A DNA stretch of 64,000 bases from Ptychodera flava (taxonomy: Eukaryota; Hemichordata; Enteropneusta; Ptychoderidae). Both the position numbers and the translations under genes were made by a program. Of this stretch, positions 1-12,356 are shown one piece after another. The notes under the pieces were generated by a model. It was not told the origin of the DNA. It saw only the letters and a program-made list of their open reading frames with translations, and searched no databases. Every line of letters starts with the position of its first letter. Position 1 is the stretch's first letter. The stretch is taken from NCBI RefSeq assembly GCF_041260155.1, contig NC_091932.1, positions 8,337,304 to 8,401,303 on the forward strand, read 5' to 3'.

Positions 1-1573
1 GGAATTTATAGCGGTGTACATATTTAAAATCGTGCAATCTGACATATTGCTGTGAGAAGTCCCGTGCGCAAATATTTACCGCTGGGGCAGTATACAGCAA
101 GACTCCGAAATGTACTCCCTGTCACGACCTCTACCACCAACGGTTTCATCGGCGACCTTTCTGACGTCCTCGTTAACCTCAGTACTATTGCGGTCTCACA
201 TACAAAAATAAAACATCAATTCAATCAAAGTCGAAAGTTTGAATCTGAGAATCGCCTGAAGTTTGGTCCAATTTGTTTGCTGGTCCTGTAGCAATGTTGT
301 GTACCATACAGTCCCTCCACGGACCGCTTGTGTGCAGCGCATATCCCCGTGCGAAGGACGGAAGCAATTAATTTAGCACTAAGATAAGTTACGATTCAGC
401 GTTATTTTGTCATAAAGAGGTGTGAAAGTTTCTTACTCTTCCTTTTGAATAAATCAATAGTTTTTGTTCTTTGCTGTTACAATTACTAGAGTTACTGAGG
501 TTTTGCAAATTTTTGCTGGAAATCTTAGACCATTGTGACTGTCTATGCTTTGACCATAGTGGTTTCACTGTCGATGCTGACACATAGGTTTTGTGGATGC
601 ATTTGTAAGATTTTATCATGTCACTTGTACCGCCATAGTTTTGTCTGATCAAAAAACCTGAATATCTGTTCAAGGGTCTTCGACATCTACTACCCTCAAA
701 GAACCATTGACGTACCACAAGGTATGAAGTTGGTACGTCTATGCCATATCATAACCAGGCAAATTGATATTTTACAGTGAAGGAGGCTGTTTACACAAGG
801 TCGGTAGTAAAGATCCGACGTCTCTATAGATTGAGCACACTACACTGTAAAGTTAATCATGTATGTACATGTAAGACAGATATTACTGGGGCACACTCTG
901 TTTTTCAAAAACAATAGTACAGCCCGAAAACGTGGAAATTGGTATTCTCACAGACAAGGGCTGTTCAAAGGTGATTGGAATGGTTTACTTACAAATCACA
1001 GACTTGTTTGAACCAAGTTTAGGTCCATGCTTGATAAGGCACGGATAGAAGCTGTCAATTCGTCCTGTTTAATATGTAAGGTCCAAGACATATTTTACCG
1101 GCCACAGTCATCGATGTCTGCGGTCCTAAAGGTCCGCTTACAGCTGATTGGCTAGATCCTATATTTAGGTTTCAAATGACAGGATAATAGATCCAGTCGT
1201 AGTGATCAAATATAACCCCCATGTGGTTGTATACTCTGTCGGGCGCCGTGACCCAGACAGAACGCTGTCCGAAGATCCTGGTATAGCCTACATCACAGTC
1301 CCTCCACAATGTACACTGTCTTGCGTTGCTTACTTTGAAAGAACCAACTGAGAAATCAGAAATGTGACGAGGAGTTCGAAATAGCTTATGTGAGGTTAAT
1401 GTAAATTTGCCTCCCGTAAAGGCAGTTACTGAGTAAAAAATACAAATGAGGATAGAAATAGAGGTATAAGGACAAAGACGTGGAAATAAAGTTTTCATTG
1501 TTAATAAAAGCCTTCAAAGCGTTTTGACTATTTTGAAAAATATCGTAAATTTGGATTGACTGGATTTGAAAGT

Positions 1574-2070
1574 AGTACACATACTCGAAATGACATTTGT
1601 AGAGCCAGTCAAAGGATCAAATTTAATATTTTTCACTGCCATAGATGGTTAGATTAGTTCACTTCTAAGTTTCCATTTTCTGACATGCACGAGCCATTCC
1701 TGTTAGTGTTAATTTCGAGCTTAAAATGTCACTCGTCGGGAAGAGAATATTATGACGAGTTCAAAAAAACATAAACGAGCATCGTAACTGATGTCGTATA
1801 AGGGACAGCGTAAAACGACGACAGTAAATTATTGCTCCTCTCAATCGTAAATTGGAATTGGTAATTACAAATAAGAATTTTCTTTAACTCGTTGTGAACT
1901 TTACGTGAGTAGTGACATTTTAAGCTCGAAATTAACACTAACAGGAATGGCTCGTGCATGTCAGAAAATGGAAACTTAGAAGTGAACTAATCTAACCATC
2001 TATGGCAGTGAAAAATATTAAATTTGATCCTTTGACTGGCTCTACAAATGTCATTTCGAGTATGTGTACT
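1574..2070. mobile_element. Fold-back element in left unit, arms ~165 bp
   Basis: The outer ends AGTACACATACTCG and CGAGTATGTGTACT begin inverted arms that match almost perfectly for about 165 bases, around a ~170-base loop that carries no recognisable gene. It is absent from the matching place in the right unit. No target duplication could be assigned. Confidence 0.7.
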
Positions 2071-3332
2071 TTACGTGAGTAAATGTTATATTCTGTTTCA
2101 TTGTTGTTGACATACAGGTATTTACAGCCAACACAGGCTGTCATCTGTCATGGTCGTGTGATTCTCGATGTCTAGCCGTGTCAACTTGATTTACCGTAAG
2201 TAAATACCTACACGATTTGTATAAGGAGCCATCCTAGCAAAACTCGTGTAAACTGTTTCAGTGCTGTTCTTACAAAAATGTCACATAACAATTAACTGAA
2301 AATGTGTATCTCGGGAAAACACGAAGTGCTCTGCCTACACTGGAAAAAGTGAGTCACATCTGGATATCTTCAGACTGACGTGAAATCAATGTATTTTGAC
2401 ACTCTGATCCCCTATATCGCGGCCTTTTGACATTTCTTATCATATTTTTTGCACAAATCAGAACCATAAATAGAGAATATGAAAAACACATAATAACGTC
2501 AGAAAATTCAAAATACAGACTGTGAACTTTTTATGTAGAATCCCTTGACGTGTTCCGGGCCGATTTTGCCGGACATTGTGGGTAATTTTCGGTTCAGTTT
2601 TTCAGCAACATCGCAAAATATTATTGAACAGTTATATCTCCATCAACTTCTGTGTTCTAAATTCGGTCAACTATAGTTACATGTATTGCTGGTGTTTCAT
2701 TGACATCACAGTCTTCGTCCTAAAGGGATGAATCGGTGAATGATTTAAGTGAACAAAGTGAACATGTCCATGGGTTATTTGGACTATCGTATACTGTAGC
2801 ATAGATATCAGTTGATATGTTCTGACATTTGGTATGAAACCATTTCACACATTTCAACATAATAACCCATAATGATTAGATTATAACAGGTTTAGAACAT
2901 ACATCGCTTGCAATTTACATTTAAGACCTGATGGGTTGATCTCGATATCACTAACAAGTTGCAATACGTGTACTAGTATTTTACAAACACTGCTTCTTAC
3001 TTTCCGTTGTCTTTTGCAAACATTATGCAGTCACTGCAGAGAAACTTTGGCGACATAAACTCTGGACTATCCTCATGAAAATAATCATGTGAATTTACAA
3101 TAATCTTGAGTAATCTTTATGAAAATCGTTTTTGAAAATATGCGATGAGAAACTGAAATATGGACATATAAATCCCATAACAAAATATTTCCATGTACCC
3201 TGGTTTCATATTTCGTTCTGTTTCTCAAAATCTCATTATACGTTCATTGAAAATAATAAAAAAAATGTTTGATTTTCATCCAAGTCATCAAAGCCTTCAA
3301 TCGGATGCCATATCATCGGTTCAGAGGTCACC

Positions 3333-3338
3333 TTTATT
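3333..3338 (-). terminator. Candidate poly(A) signal overlapping the stop codon, copy 1
   Basis: AATAAA on the minus strand contains the TAA stop at 3336-3334. The same arrangement occurs in copy 2 at 16,032-16,027. If used, the 3' UTR would be only about 10-30 bases. Functional use is inferred. Confidence 0.35.
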
Positions 3339-6300
3339 CCAAAGGCGTTATTTCTTGATACGGAGATGATTCGATAGCGTCCTCCATCGTGTTGTCAACT
3401 TTCTTTCTGATGGTAGAACCTTCCTGAGTGGAATTCAATGATTCATATGTACTTTGAGTAACCTCATTCAGTTGAAGTGATGTATACGAAGAATCTTCTA
3501 CTTCTGCGTTCACATATGAAGCTTTATCTTCTACTTCTTCGTCTCCCTTCGTTGCTTGGCGCCTGTTTGGCAGATAAAGATCACAAACATCATTTAACAC
3601 GATTGGAACTATTTTGGGTGAATAGGACCTTTTAATTGTTCAAATTTATCAAAAGTGTTAGTTGCACTATTATAGCTGAAAGTTCCAATATTACAAATTA
3701 CCTATAAAACGAGTGCATTGCAAAACAAAGAAGAGTAGATGAGCTTATATTTGCTTAGACCAACATCACTACAATATCCTATTCTCCTAAATTAGTTACG
3801 AACGTGTTATTTACAGTTTAATTTGTAATATAGGATATTCATTGGAAGACAATCATATCACCGCGAGTACCTTTCGAGTTGCTAAATACTAGATTAAAAA
3901 AAACATTTATAAATGCGTTTAGAATATTCCATTTAAAGGCACAATCCATGCTTTCCGAAATCTTATCTCACCTTTGAAAAACAACCTTGATGACGATTGT
4001 TATGATTGCTGTGACTGCAAGTGACACTATGACACCGATTACAAATCCCACTGAAACAAAACGTAGAATATATCTCAATGGTCGGCTTTCCCGAAAGCTC
4101 TAAGTAAGTGTTAAGTACAAGTATTTCTTCTGATTAGCGAAGTTACTAGCCTATATCTGACATTTCAGACTTGTATTTCTTCAAGTTGTATTTCCTTTGA
4201 CAGTCGTTCTCAAAGAAAAAGTAGTCGAAGGATGAGTAAAGAAATAACTTAAAGACGAAGGGGAAGAGGACACGGTTTAAACAGTCGGAGACACTGATAT
4301 GCGTACGACTTACTTGCAATTTGTTTACTGCCATCGCAAGATTGAGCGCTTTCACGGCAACTGCAGCAATATTCAGTTTTCATCACAGTTGTCGTGCCCT
4401 TTGTCAATAATGTCGTTGATATGTGTCCATGTGACGTCATTAAATTCGGCTGTTTCGGCTGTGTAGATGTTTCCTTTTGGGTTGTAATCTCTTTTTGTGT
4501 TGTTGTGTGTGATGCTGTTTGACGTGTATTGATTTCTGTAGCCTGTACCCTGGATGTCACCAGTGGAGTCAGCGTCGTTATCATTGGATTCACAGCTTTC
4601 AACGAAATGAACAATGCCACGTATTTGAATTTCTAGGATGCTGGAGACATGATTTTAAGTATTATGATACAACGAAAAGAATTGAGATATCGTATTGTAC
4701 AATACTATCCATACGATTCATAGAAATAGTTAATATTCCAATCAGAAACTGCTGTGAAGCTTGCATATATTATTTGACCAGAAAAAGTAGTACAATTATC
4801 GTACATTTCACCCTCACAATTTTGTAGAAATCTGCTTAGTATAATCAAATTCTAGGACAATCGTTTCATAATCGTCGTAACTGAAGGTAAATATATTATT
4901 TGTTCGTCTTGAACATTTGACTAAGATTTCTTATCATTCGGCGATCCTTACCCTCGTACTGAAGTATAAATCCAAGATCATTGCCCAGATCGTCGGTGAT
5001 CATCTCAATGCGAAGAGTATTTGATGAACTGTATAATGGCTGTGGTAGTGAATAACCAGTAAAAGTACTGATAGTAGAGCTATGGTCTTCTATCCCATCC
5101 TTCACAATCACCATGTCATTGTCTTGTAATCTCAGCATAAGAGTGGTTAGCTTTACTATGTGTCCAGGATCCACTGTTATTGTCCAAGTACACGATTGTT
5201 CGTTGGTATAGTTACCGGGGAAATTTGGTGAATATATGTATCCACTGGAATCAGTGTAGTCACCGCCACAGGCACCGAAAGACGCTGAAAATGCGATAAT
5301 GTACATCATCATTAATTTCACAACGAAAGTCTTCATTGTTCCCAAATTAAAGATCTGCCTTTCTATAGCATTGTGTAATGTTTGTACACAGTGTTTAGAA
5401 AGACAGTGAATGAACTACGTCCTACTTAGTTCAAGCACAGGCATCATTTGAAACGAACAAAATATTAATAATCACTCAAGATGACACTTTGATGTCACCC
5501 GAGTGATTTACTTTATGGGATAAATTGTATGATATCTTTTATTCACACTGAGATATGAAGTCACTATGTTTACGTCCCTGAACTCCTTTAAAATCGGTGA
5601 AATAGGATGCACTAATTTCCTCTTTGCAGCTAATACTGCTGTACAAAAATTAAGCTCTGTTTTAAGATAGGACGTACGATGTTCCTTTGATCACGTGAGT
5701 AGTGTGACTCCATTCAGTTACAACTGTATTGTATTTTCTTTGTTTTAGTGCCCGGCTGTATGAGCAACTGCCGCTGTGGTTTGTACAACCTTTAGTTTTA
5801 CTAGATTTGCTGGAGCTCCTCATAGCTATATACATTGGATCCAAATGTATATTTCCTTTGTACTCATGACAAAAAAGTATTTTGTCAACTGGTCTTTAGA
5901 GAGGAAGAGAATAACAAAATTGACTGGATTGGTTTCTTTCAATACATAACGATCAATGAAATTGCTGATGGTGTTCTTTTGTTCAAACCACTTTTTATGT
6001 AGACGGAAGACATGAGCATCCACCGGCTAGGTATATTTGATACATATAGAAAATCTTCATACTAAGTCGGAAATATTTCTTTACTTACTGTTATGAACAT
6101 CAAATTGCCAATCTCCTCCACAGCCTTGTCTGTATGGCGATGTTCCAGTATCACCAGAACACTGCTTTGTGTTGTATCGCACAGCCTGTATGTCAGGCAG
6201 TATTGGTAATCCTGGAATAGCCTCTCCATAACGCCAGTAATCAACAGAGTCATCACCACAGTAACACTCATCGGCACTAATGAGTGCTGCAACAGTCTTT

Positions 6301-9179
6301 CCTCGATCTCGACATGCTCCGATGCATCCTTGTATTGTGACGTCATTCTGGGGTATCGGCCATGACGTCGTCATGGGAAATATCCTGTCATAACTCTCCT
6401 TATATCGACCGAGAAAGCCCGGATCTGAAAAAGATAAACATTACTCTGACTTACGTGCTCCTGTAAGAATGATACAGTGAAGTCTTAAACAGTTTCAATT
6501 TTCACTACATTATAGAGATCTTCTCTCATTTTAATACAGTTTACAACTTCGTCAACTGTGGAACCGCTACTCAAAAATACATGACTTTGATAGGCATGGT
6601 CTCCATCTGTCTTTCTAAGAAACATCTACGTGAGAAAAGTTAGTGTTACATGGCAGTTTGTTTCCTTAAAGCCCCAGTATTTGTAACTTTTAACAATTTT
6701 TTTCATATTTTTGATTAAAATGACATCCTCAGTATGTGAAAGTAGACCATAATTAATACTGAATAGGATGGTTTGCATGCCTAGCCCGCCTCACGATTAA
6801 AGCCCCAGTATTTGTAACTTTTAACAATTTTTTCATATTTTTGATTAAAATGACATCCTCAGTATGTGAAAGTAGACCATAATTAATACTGAATAGGATG
6901 GTTTGCATGCCTAGCCCGCCTCACGATTAACAGTAAAAGGAGTGAAAAATGACTTCTTGTCCGGACCAGAAGTCAGCTTTGTTGACACACGAAACGAAAC
7001 GTAATCACACCACCGCGCATGCTCAACCACATCTACGCAAGTTTTACTGTGGCGTCCGTAGAAACCATACGCTCTTCGAAAAGGTCTGGTCCATCGAAAC
7101 TGGAGACTCAGCTAAAAACGCGCGAAAGTTGGGTGAAATACCGGAAAGATATAAATATGTAAGTGTTTACAGATTGTTCCGACTATAATGAGCCGTGCAA
7201 ACAAACGTCTTGAACAGCTAAACTAAAGACGGAGGCAGTCGATTGTAAGCTTCATGCAAGGCACTGCACGTTGTGACCGATGGTACGGAGATCAAGTTTG
7301 CTGAATGAATTGAGAGAGAAAAACATATATGAATAAAAATTCACACTTCACCATTGTAATCATTGAGCTAGTCGTTTCTTCCATTATGGAGTATAATGAA
7401 AATTTCGTTTAAAATAAATGACAGGACTGATTCTGCTCCGTCTACTCAAACGAAGTTTTGTGTACGGCCAGGCTACGCTGCAGGCAACACAGCCTATCAA
7501 CTTCGCATATCGTTGCCGTACGGCGTAATTGAAAACGCTCAGAAAGGAAAAATTATATCTTGAATGCAGTACAAAAGTCTTACTTATTAAATTTAAAAGT
7601 ATATCAAAATAACATCGAACATAACGGATATCTAATCCTCACAAGGACTACAGTAGTACAATTATCGGCTAGCTGCGATGCGATGGAGCTCCAGCCAGGC
7701 ATTGTAAGCTTAGAAGTTCGAACACAAGAGAGATCCCGGCCGCGGCCTCACTGCAAAGTCGTCCCCTGCGCACCCGGCCCAACAGCAAACTAACCTCTTG
7801 GTTTGATTCTGTTGTTTATATATTTTTGTATAAAGTTCATGATACATATATCTGACTTTCACAACTGTACAATTTGCTCAGGACTGTGAGTTTGGCTGTA
7901 GTCTACAGACGATCGGAGGAACTATTAAAGGCAGGCCCCAAATTTGCATGGACAATGCCCGGGACAATTATAGACGCAGCTCGATGAGAAAGTCATTCAC
8001 ATAAACCTAAATGAAGTGATCAATACAAAACCTTTAAACATCACTGGTTCTGAAAATTTATGATCAACGGTTCTGACCTACGGATTGTACACTGCGACGT
8101 TGTTTTTTGTGTGTTTGGCCGGCTACTAGTCCTGTAAGGCTGTACTACATGGAGGTAGTAGACTGTACAAGTGCAGCGGGCGGCCGGGCCGAGATTGGTG
8201 TGGGGCCTGCAGCAAGGTAAAATTGACAGCGTCCATTGCAGAATGCCCGCGTGTTATCCTTTCTCGTTTGGGAGGAAATTTACCGCTGTATTCAGAATGC
8301 CTTTTTACCAGTATAAAAGCTCAGTAACTGATGCATCAAGAGCCAAGAGTCTGTAAATTTCTTAGCAGTAGCTCCATTGTTTTTTTCTAAATTTTCGCTG
8401 AGATACAGCAGTGCGTATACTTAGCTGTGGGTCCATAGCTGTGGTGTTTTCAGACGGGATTCATGCCTTTTACGGGCTGGTTTTGACTTTTACGATTTTA
8501 ACCCCGCCACCACAGCTATGGGAATATTCCATAGACTAGCGTCCAAATCCGCCGCAAGCACCCGTTGCGCAAGTTTGCTCGACGATATTTCGAAAAATTT
8601 TCCATCCAAATTACAAATTGCCAACACTCATCGACAGCTTGGTTATTAGGGACTCACCAGACCAGAAATCCGCTCAAAATTCACTGAAATATCGCCTTTT
8701 TTCTAAGTTTGCGCGACATGACTACACGTAGACCGCCATTTTGCTAGCGTAAAACTGTTGGTCGAGGATCCCTGCAGTACGTCACTACAGTGACGTAGGG
8801 CCGTGACCTCTCAACTTCTGAACACAAACTAACTTACGGCCAGCATCCGCGCGGCGCGCCACGAATAATTATAGATCCTAGGACTGAACTTTTTTCCCCC
8901 AAGTAAAAGTTTGGTTTCAGTTTTGTGAGACTGTCACGGCCTACGCTACCATCATAACACACAGCCTATGTGTACATTTTGAAAGCCTAGGGTGGCTTAC
9001 AGTCTGGACATTTCTACTTCCTGGTATATTACCGATAATTTTCTTCCTGAAAGAACCGGCAAATCCTTTTTCCAATAAATTATCGCAAAGCTCGACTTAC
9101 CTTGCTGACTAAATGACGCCAACAAAAGTTTAAAAGCAATAATCAACGCAAAGCGAACGATGAACAATGATTGACCCAT
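3334..9179 (-). CDS. Type I membrane receptor, WSC-CUB with Tyr-motif tail (copy 1)
   Basis: The six-exon model is 9179-9101, 6424-6089, 5284-4952, 4595-4314, 4050-3972 and 3562-3334. All junctions are GT-AG and in phase, giving 445 residues. Residues 1-26 are a signal peptide with a hydrophobic core (LIIAFKLLL). Residues 27-138 form a WSC domain, with the ECYCG motif and a CGGDW ending, but without the usual first Cys. Residues 139-249 form a CUB domain (SPNFPGNY, CTWTI) with only the first Cys pair. Residues 250-343 are a Thr-rich stalk ending in a Cys cluster. Residues 344-367 span the membrane. The tail has YVNA (386), YTSL (396), YESL (409) and YQEI (438). WSC-CUB-TM order recalls Kremen without its kringle; the ligand is unknown. 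Unlike copy 2 there is no SRCR domain, and the 2.7-kb first intron is filled with transposon-like sequence instead. Signalling through SH2 proteins is inferred from the tail only. Confidence 0.85.
3596..3808. mobile_element. 213-bp MITE with AACACGATTGG ends (copy a)
   Basis: Inverted ends of about 30 bases begin AACACGAT. Two relatives of near-identical length lie at 14,443-14,655 and 22,222-22,433. This copy sits in the last intron of receptor copy 1, about 35 bases upstream of the final exon. It is absent from the same intron of copy 2. Confidence 0.7.
6666..6927. repeat. Two-copy tandem repeat, 131-bp period
   Basis: The stretch beginning TTAAAGCCCCAGTATTTG occurs twice with a period of 131 bases and is almost identical apart from a T-run length change. 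It lies in the first intron of receptor copy 1, just after homology to the right unit ends (~6,640). The near-identity suggests a recent duplication. Confidence 0.9.
6928..8421. other. Unassigned stretch in the first intron of receptor copy 1
   Basis: About 1.5 kb with no counterpart in the right unit. It contains short open frames (for example 6,949-7,188 and 7,560-7,793 on the plus strand) with no recognisable domain. Together with 6,640-6,927 and the element at 8,422, it occupies the place where copy 2 has its SRCR exons. Confidence 0.5.
8422..8935. mobile_element. Half copy of the TAGCTGTGGGTCC fold-back element
   Basis: It begins TAGCTGTGGGTCCATAGC and matches 33,597-34,130 over about 510 bases, including part of that element's loop. 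The second arm is missing. Homology to the right duplication unit resumes at ~8,938, right after its end. Confidence 0.8.
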
Positions 9180-10256
9180 GGCTGGAAACTAAGATATCAT
9201 GCATACAGGCTGTGTAGACTCCTACACACAGTCCGGGTCAGCTCCAAATTGGAGACTCATTATGATAATGTATTCCGGCATTCAGCCAATCATCGACCAG
9301 ATTACATCATTAATAAAGTACAGGTCACGCTGGGTCACAAATTACCCACCAAGTGTGATCGGCAGTTTTTGGCCGCTTATTAAGCCCCTGTCTTGTGAAT
9401 TTCGACGAATTTCGACAGTCAACATAATCCACGTGTTCTGCAGAAGGTCATGTCCAACAAGGAGTCCGATTAGTGAACAAATATTCGAAATATTGACGAT
9501 TCATTTCTACCCCCAGTTTATCGATTTCGCTCAAGTACCGAGAATCATTTTGTGGATGTTCGTCATCTCTATTAGAAATACTGTTATAAAGGTTATTTGT
9601 GTAGGTACGCGTATAACATTTTGAAAGAAAGAAGAGCAATGTCAGAGCTTTAAAACGATACCTGTTTTGTAGTTGTCAAACGCAGACTAAAAATGGTACG
9701 CGATTTTGAAAATGTGTTGACAGAGTGGCCACACAACTGTTCCCCATACGGTAGAATTTGTATCGCTGCCATCTCCGATACAAATGGGGTATTCTGAACG
9801 ATCTGTGTGTCAGTGTGTCAGTAAACACAGCGACGTCTGTTCGCATGGCCGGCCATATGGAGAGGGAAGTAGGCATGGCTAGAGGTCACGGAACTAAAGG
9901 TCGCATTTACATATGATCACACTCCCTATTGAGGGCGCACTATACATGCCAATACAAGCTACACAAAAGACAGCTACACAAGTGTTGTGCTCTTCAGCTA
10001 GTTTATTTTTAACATTGAAAAAGAAAGAAAAACGCTGTAATATTGACTTTATAGCCACTTCTGAGCCCCTGTGGTTTAATGCTAAGGTATGACTTACGAA
10101 TTGTTAGTAAAATAGGGGTTATTTCCCGTTCTTCGTAATCTCAAAAGAACTCATTTTGCCAATATTTTTGTAATCAACGGCATTTTAGCATTAAACGTTG
10201 GCCTATTCAATCACTTGTTCTCGCATTATTGCAGTGGGTGAGTAAAGTACTCTGTC
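9180..10256. other. Region upstream of receptor copy 1, no gene supported
   Basis: Promoter-side sequence of the left receptor. The longest open frame (9,199-9,624, plus strand, 141 codons) has no recognisable domain and no counterpart in the right unit, where homology to the left copy stops about 40 bases upstream of the ATG. Confidence 0.5.
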
Positions 10257-11329
10257 AGGCTGCATTCACAAACACCTCTGGAGGGGCGGGGGATTGACAG
10301 GGGAGGATTGAAAATATGACGAGGGTATATTGCGAGGGGCACTTGAAAGGATTTGGGGACTTACAGGGGGTTAGAAACATAACTGCCTCCAACCGAGATG
10401 AAATATATGAGTCAATTTTCAGCTGAGACGTTTGACTAATTTTTTGGTGGTTTTGTCCCCTGCAGTTTCTTGTTCTTCTCATTAAAGCGTGATGAAAAGT
10501 ACAGTTCAGTCATTTGTGTACAGTCAGCATTGTTATTATTTAAAATTGAATTCAAGTCCAATAACAATGAATACGGTCTTTACTCATGCATAATTACAGT
10601 CTTTTCCAAACAGAATTATGTTATTCTAGCATACAAATATGTTAATTGTGTCCAGTTTTCCTGACAGGTGAGGAAAGTTTCCAAACCTTTTTGATGTGAT
10701 CGCAAAAGGGACAATAGCTGTAATGTTTACCTTCACTATAGTTTGGCGATAATCCATGAAATATTTCGGCCAACCAATAAACCCAAAAGAACATCGAAAT
10801 ACGGCTCATTTTCATTTTTCAAATGGTTTCATCATCTTGATTATTAACTTTTAGGCCAATTTTTAAATTAAAATCTGTGACATACGAAATATACGAAATA
10901 GGTATATAGTAAGCACAGCACTTCATGCAAAGTACATTTACATGAATTATCAAACATAAGTAAATGCACAGATTAGCTTGCCTTTAGGGCAGAAATTATA
11001 ATAGTTTTCCAAATAGACTGTCAAGTATTATGATTTGATATTTTTGGATAAAGCACTATAGGTCAGATTTTGCCTTCTAAAAGTTGCACAAAAAAATCCG
11101 GGTGACCATCCCCAAAAGGCATGCATGAAATTTCATGACTCTTCAAAAATACTTGCGCAAAAATGTGCGAACCACCTGTAATTTCTTTCCAATCCCTTTG
11201 AGGGGGATTTCAAAACTATAGCTAGTCGGGGGGGGGTTGAACACATTTTGCGTTTGGGGGAGGGTCATTTGAAAAAATCTGAAAAATTTTGTATTCAATT
11301 ACACCCCCAGGTGTTTGTGAATGCAGCCT
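10257..11329. mobile_element. 1.07-kb non-autonomous DNA transposon, TIR AGGCTGCATTCACAAACA
   Basis: A perfect 21-base inverted repeat at the ends (AGGCTGCATTC... / ...GAATGCAGCCT) bounds a G-run-rich interior with no transposase. It is missing from the corresponding place in the right unit. I could not see a target duplication, so the superfamily is open. Confidence 0.75.
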
Positions 11330-11544
11330 AACACTTTTCAATCTTGTTTGTTCTCCTTGGTATTAGGAAATTTCCTATCACATGAATCTCATAATAAAGA
11401 GGTCCTTTTAAAGTACATGTACTTGAAGGTACACCACATCCGAAAGAATCCGCAGTGGGATTGACAAAACTAATGGTACTATCACTGCAAACCCATTTAT
11501 TACAAGTGTCATGAAAACTACATATATGCTTAACCTGAAAATCA

Positions 11545-12356
11545 TGAAAGTACATGAAAATAAAGCTAGTGGAATAATGAAATTCAAAATATTTGCAATT
11601 TGCGCACTGACAAGCTGAATATTTTAATAGCCGATGTCTGTATTTTAGAAACATGTTCATCTGATAAGAATAATATTTCTTGTGGTATAGGCAATCACGT
11701 GGCTAAACTGCTACCTCTACAGCCCAAGGAAACGTGTCAATACGTACAGTTTCAAGGTGAGTTTCCGTCTACCGCTGTTGAAATTAACCGCACTGTTTCA
11801 GTACTTAAAAAGTAAATGCCGTAAAAACGTTCGCTCCGTACGCAAACTTGCCATGCCCTAATATATATATATGCTGAGATAACCCCAACTAATGGTTTAC
11901 AGTTCCTAATGCTGGCAAATGCTTTTTATTTGAGCGAAGGAGCTCTACCTTCATGGTGCTATGGCAAACGCCTCCACTGTCACATGTCGTCACCGCCTAT
12001 AGTTTGTTGTTTACATCACGGTCGTATTTGAACCGGTTATAGCGCATTATAAAAGTGTTTACATCTGGTTATTTTTTCTTTTGGGTCTTATACATATTGT
12101 AGATATAATTGTCTGTAAAAGCAAACATTATCATTTATCACTATTTGCAGCTGCAGATGCAAAATTGATGGTCACCGCTCGCTTTCGGGCGTCAAGGCAG
12201 AAGCTACTCTGTATAGCGTCATCTTTGGTGGCTATGAGAAATGCTTTTGTTTTCATGTTACAAAAATTATATTGAAATTGATCAACCTCACACTGGTGAA
12301 TATAATTTGTCATTCTTTTATCTATAAATCGTGAAATCGTAGAAATTTCCCAAATA
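11545..12356. other. Conserved upstream block shared by both units
   Basis: Bases 11,545-12,290 match 23,850-24,560 well, although the sequence between here and the receptor start differs greatly in the two units. No coding frame is kept in both copies. It could be a shared distal promoter, enhancer or first exon, or simply the end of the duplicated segment. The rest up to 12,356 is the unit junction. Confidence 0.5.

Larger units (their letters stand above)
1..12290. repeat. Left unit of a ~12.3-kb tandem segmental duplication
   Basis: Base 1 aligns with base 12,357, and homology with the right unit runs, with interruptions, to about 12,290 (aligned with ~24,560). Shared blocks include 1-400 with 12,357-12,720, the receptor exons and most introns, 6,425-6,640 with 18,847-19,062, 8,938-9,215 with 22,915-23,190, and 11,545-12,290 with 23,850-24,560. 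The gaps are mostly transposons present in one copy only. Because homology is already under way at base 1, the true left edge is outside the window and a further copy to the left is possible. Boundaries are by eye. Confidence 0.85.

Noticed and set aside
1285-1305. Phrases CAGTCCCTCCAC at ~1,285, ~310 and ~12,660 as CACGGTC-type mini-hairpins
   Set aside because: They share the GTCCCTCCA core but do not fold and have no matching flanks.
1172-1498. Extra exon of the left receptor or neighbouring gene (108-codon minus frame)
   Set aside because: The matching region of the right unit does not keep the frame, and no family is recognised.
6424-9101. Hidden SRCR exons in copy 1
   Set aside because: I looked on the minus strand for the GGRTPFEGRVEV, GWDLT and SLEDC coding pattern seen in copy 2 and did not find it.
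9199-9624. 141-codon plus-strand frame upstream of receptor copy 1
   Set aside because: No recognised domain and no counterpart upstream of copy 2.
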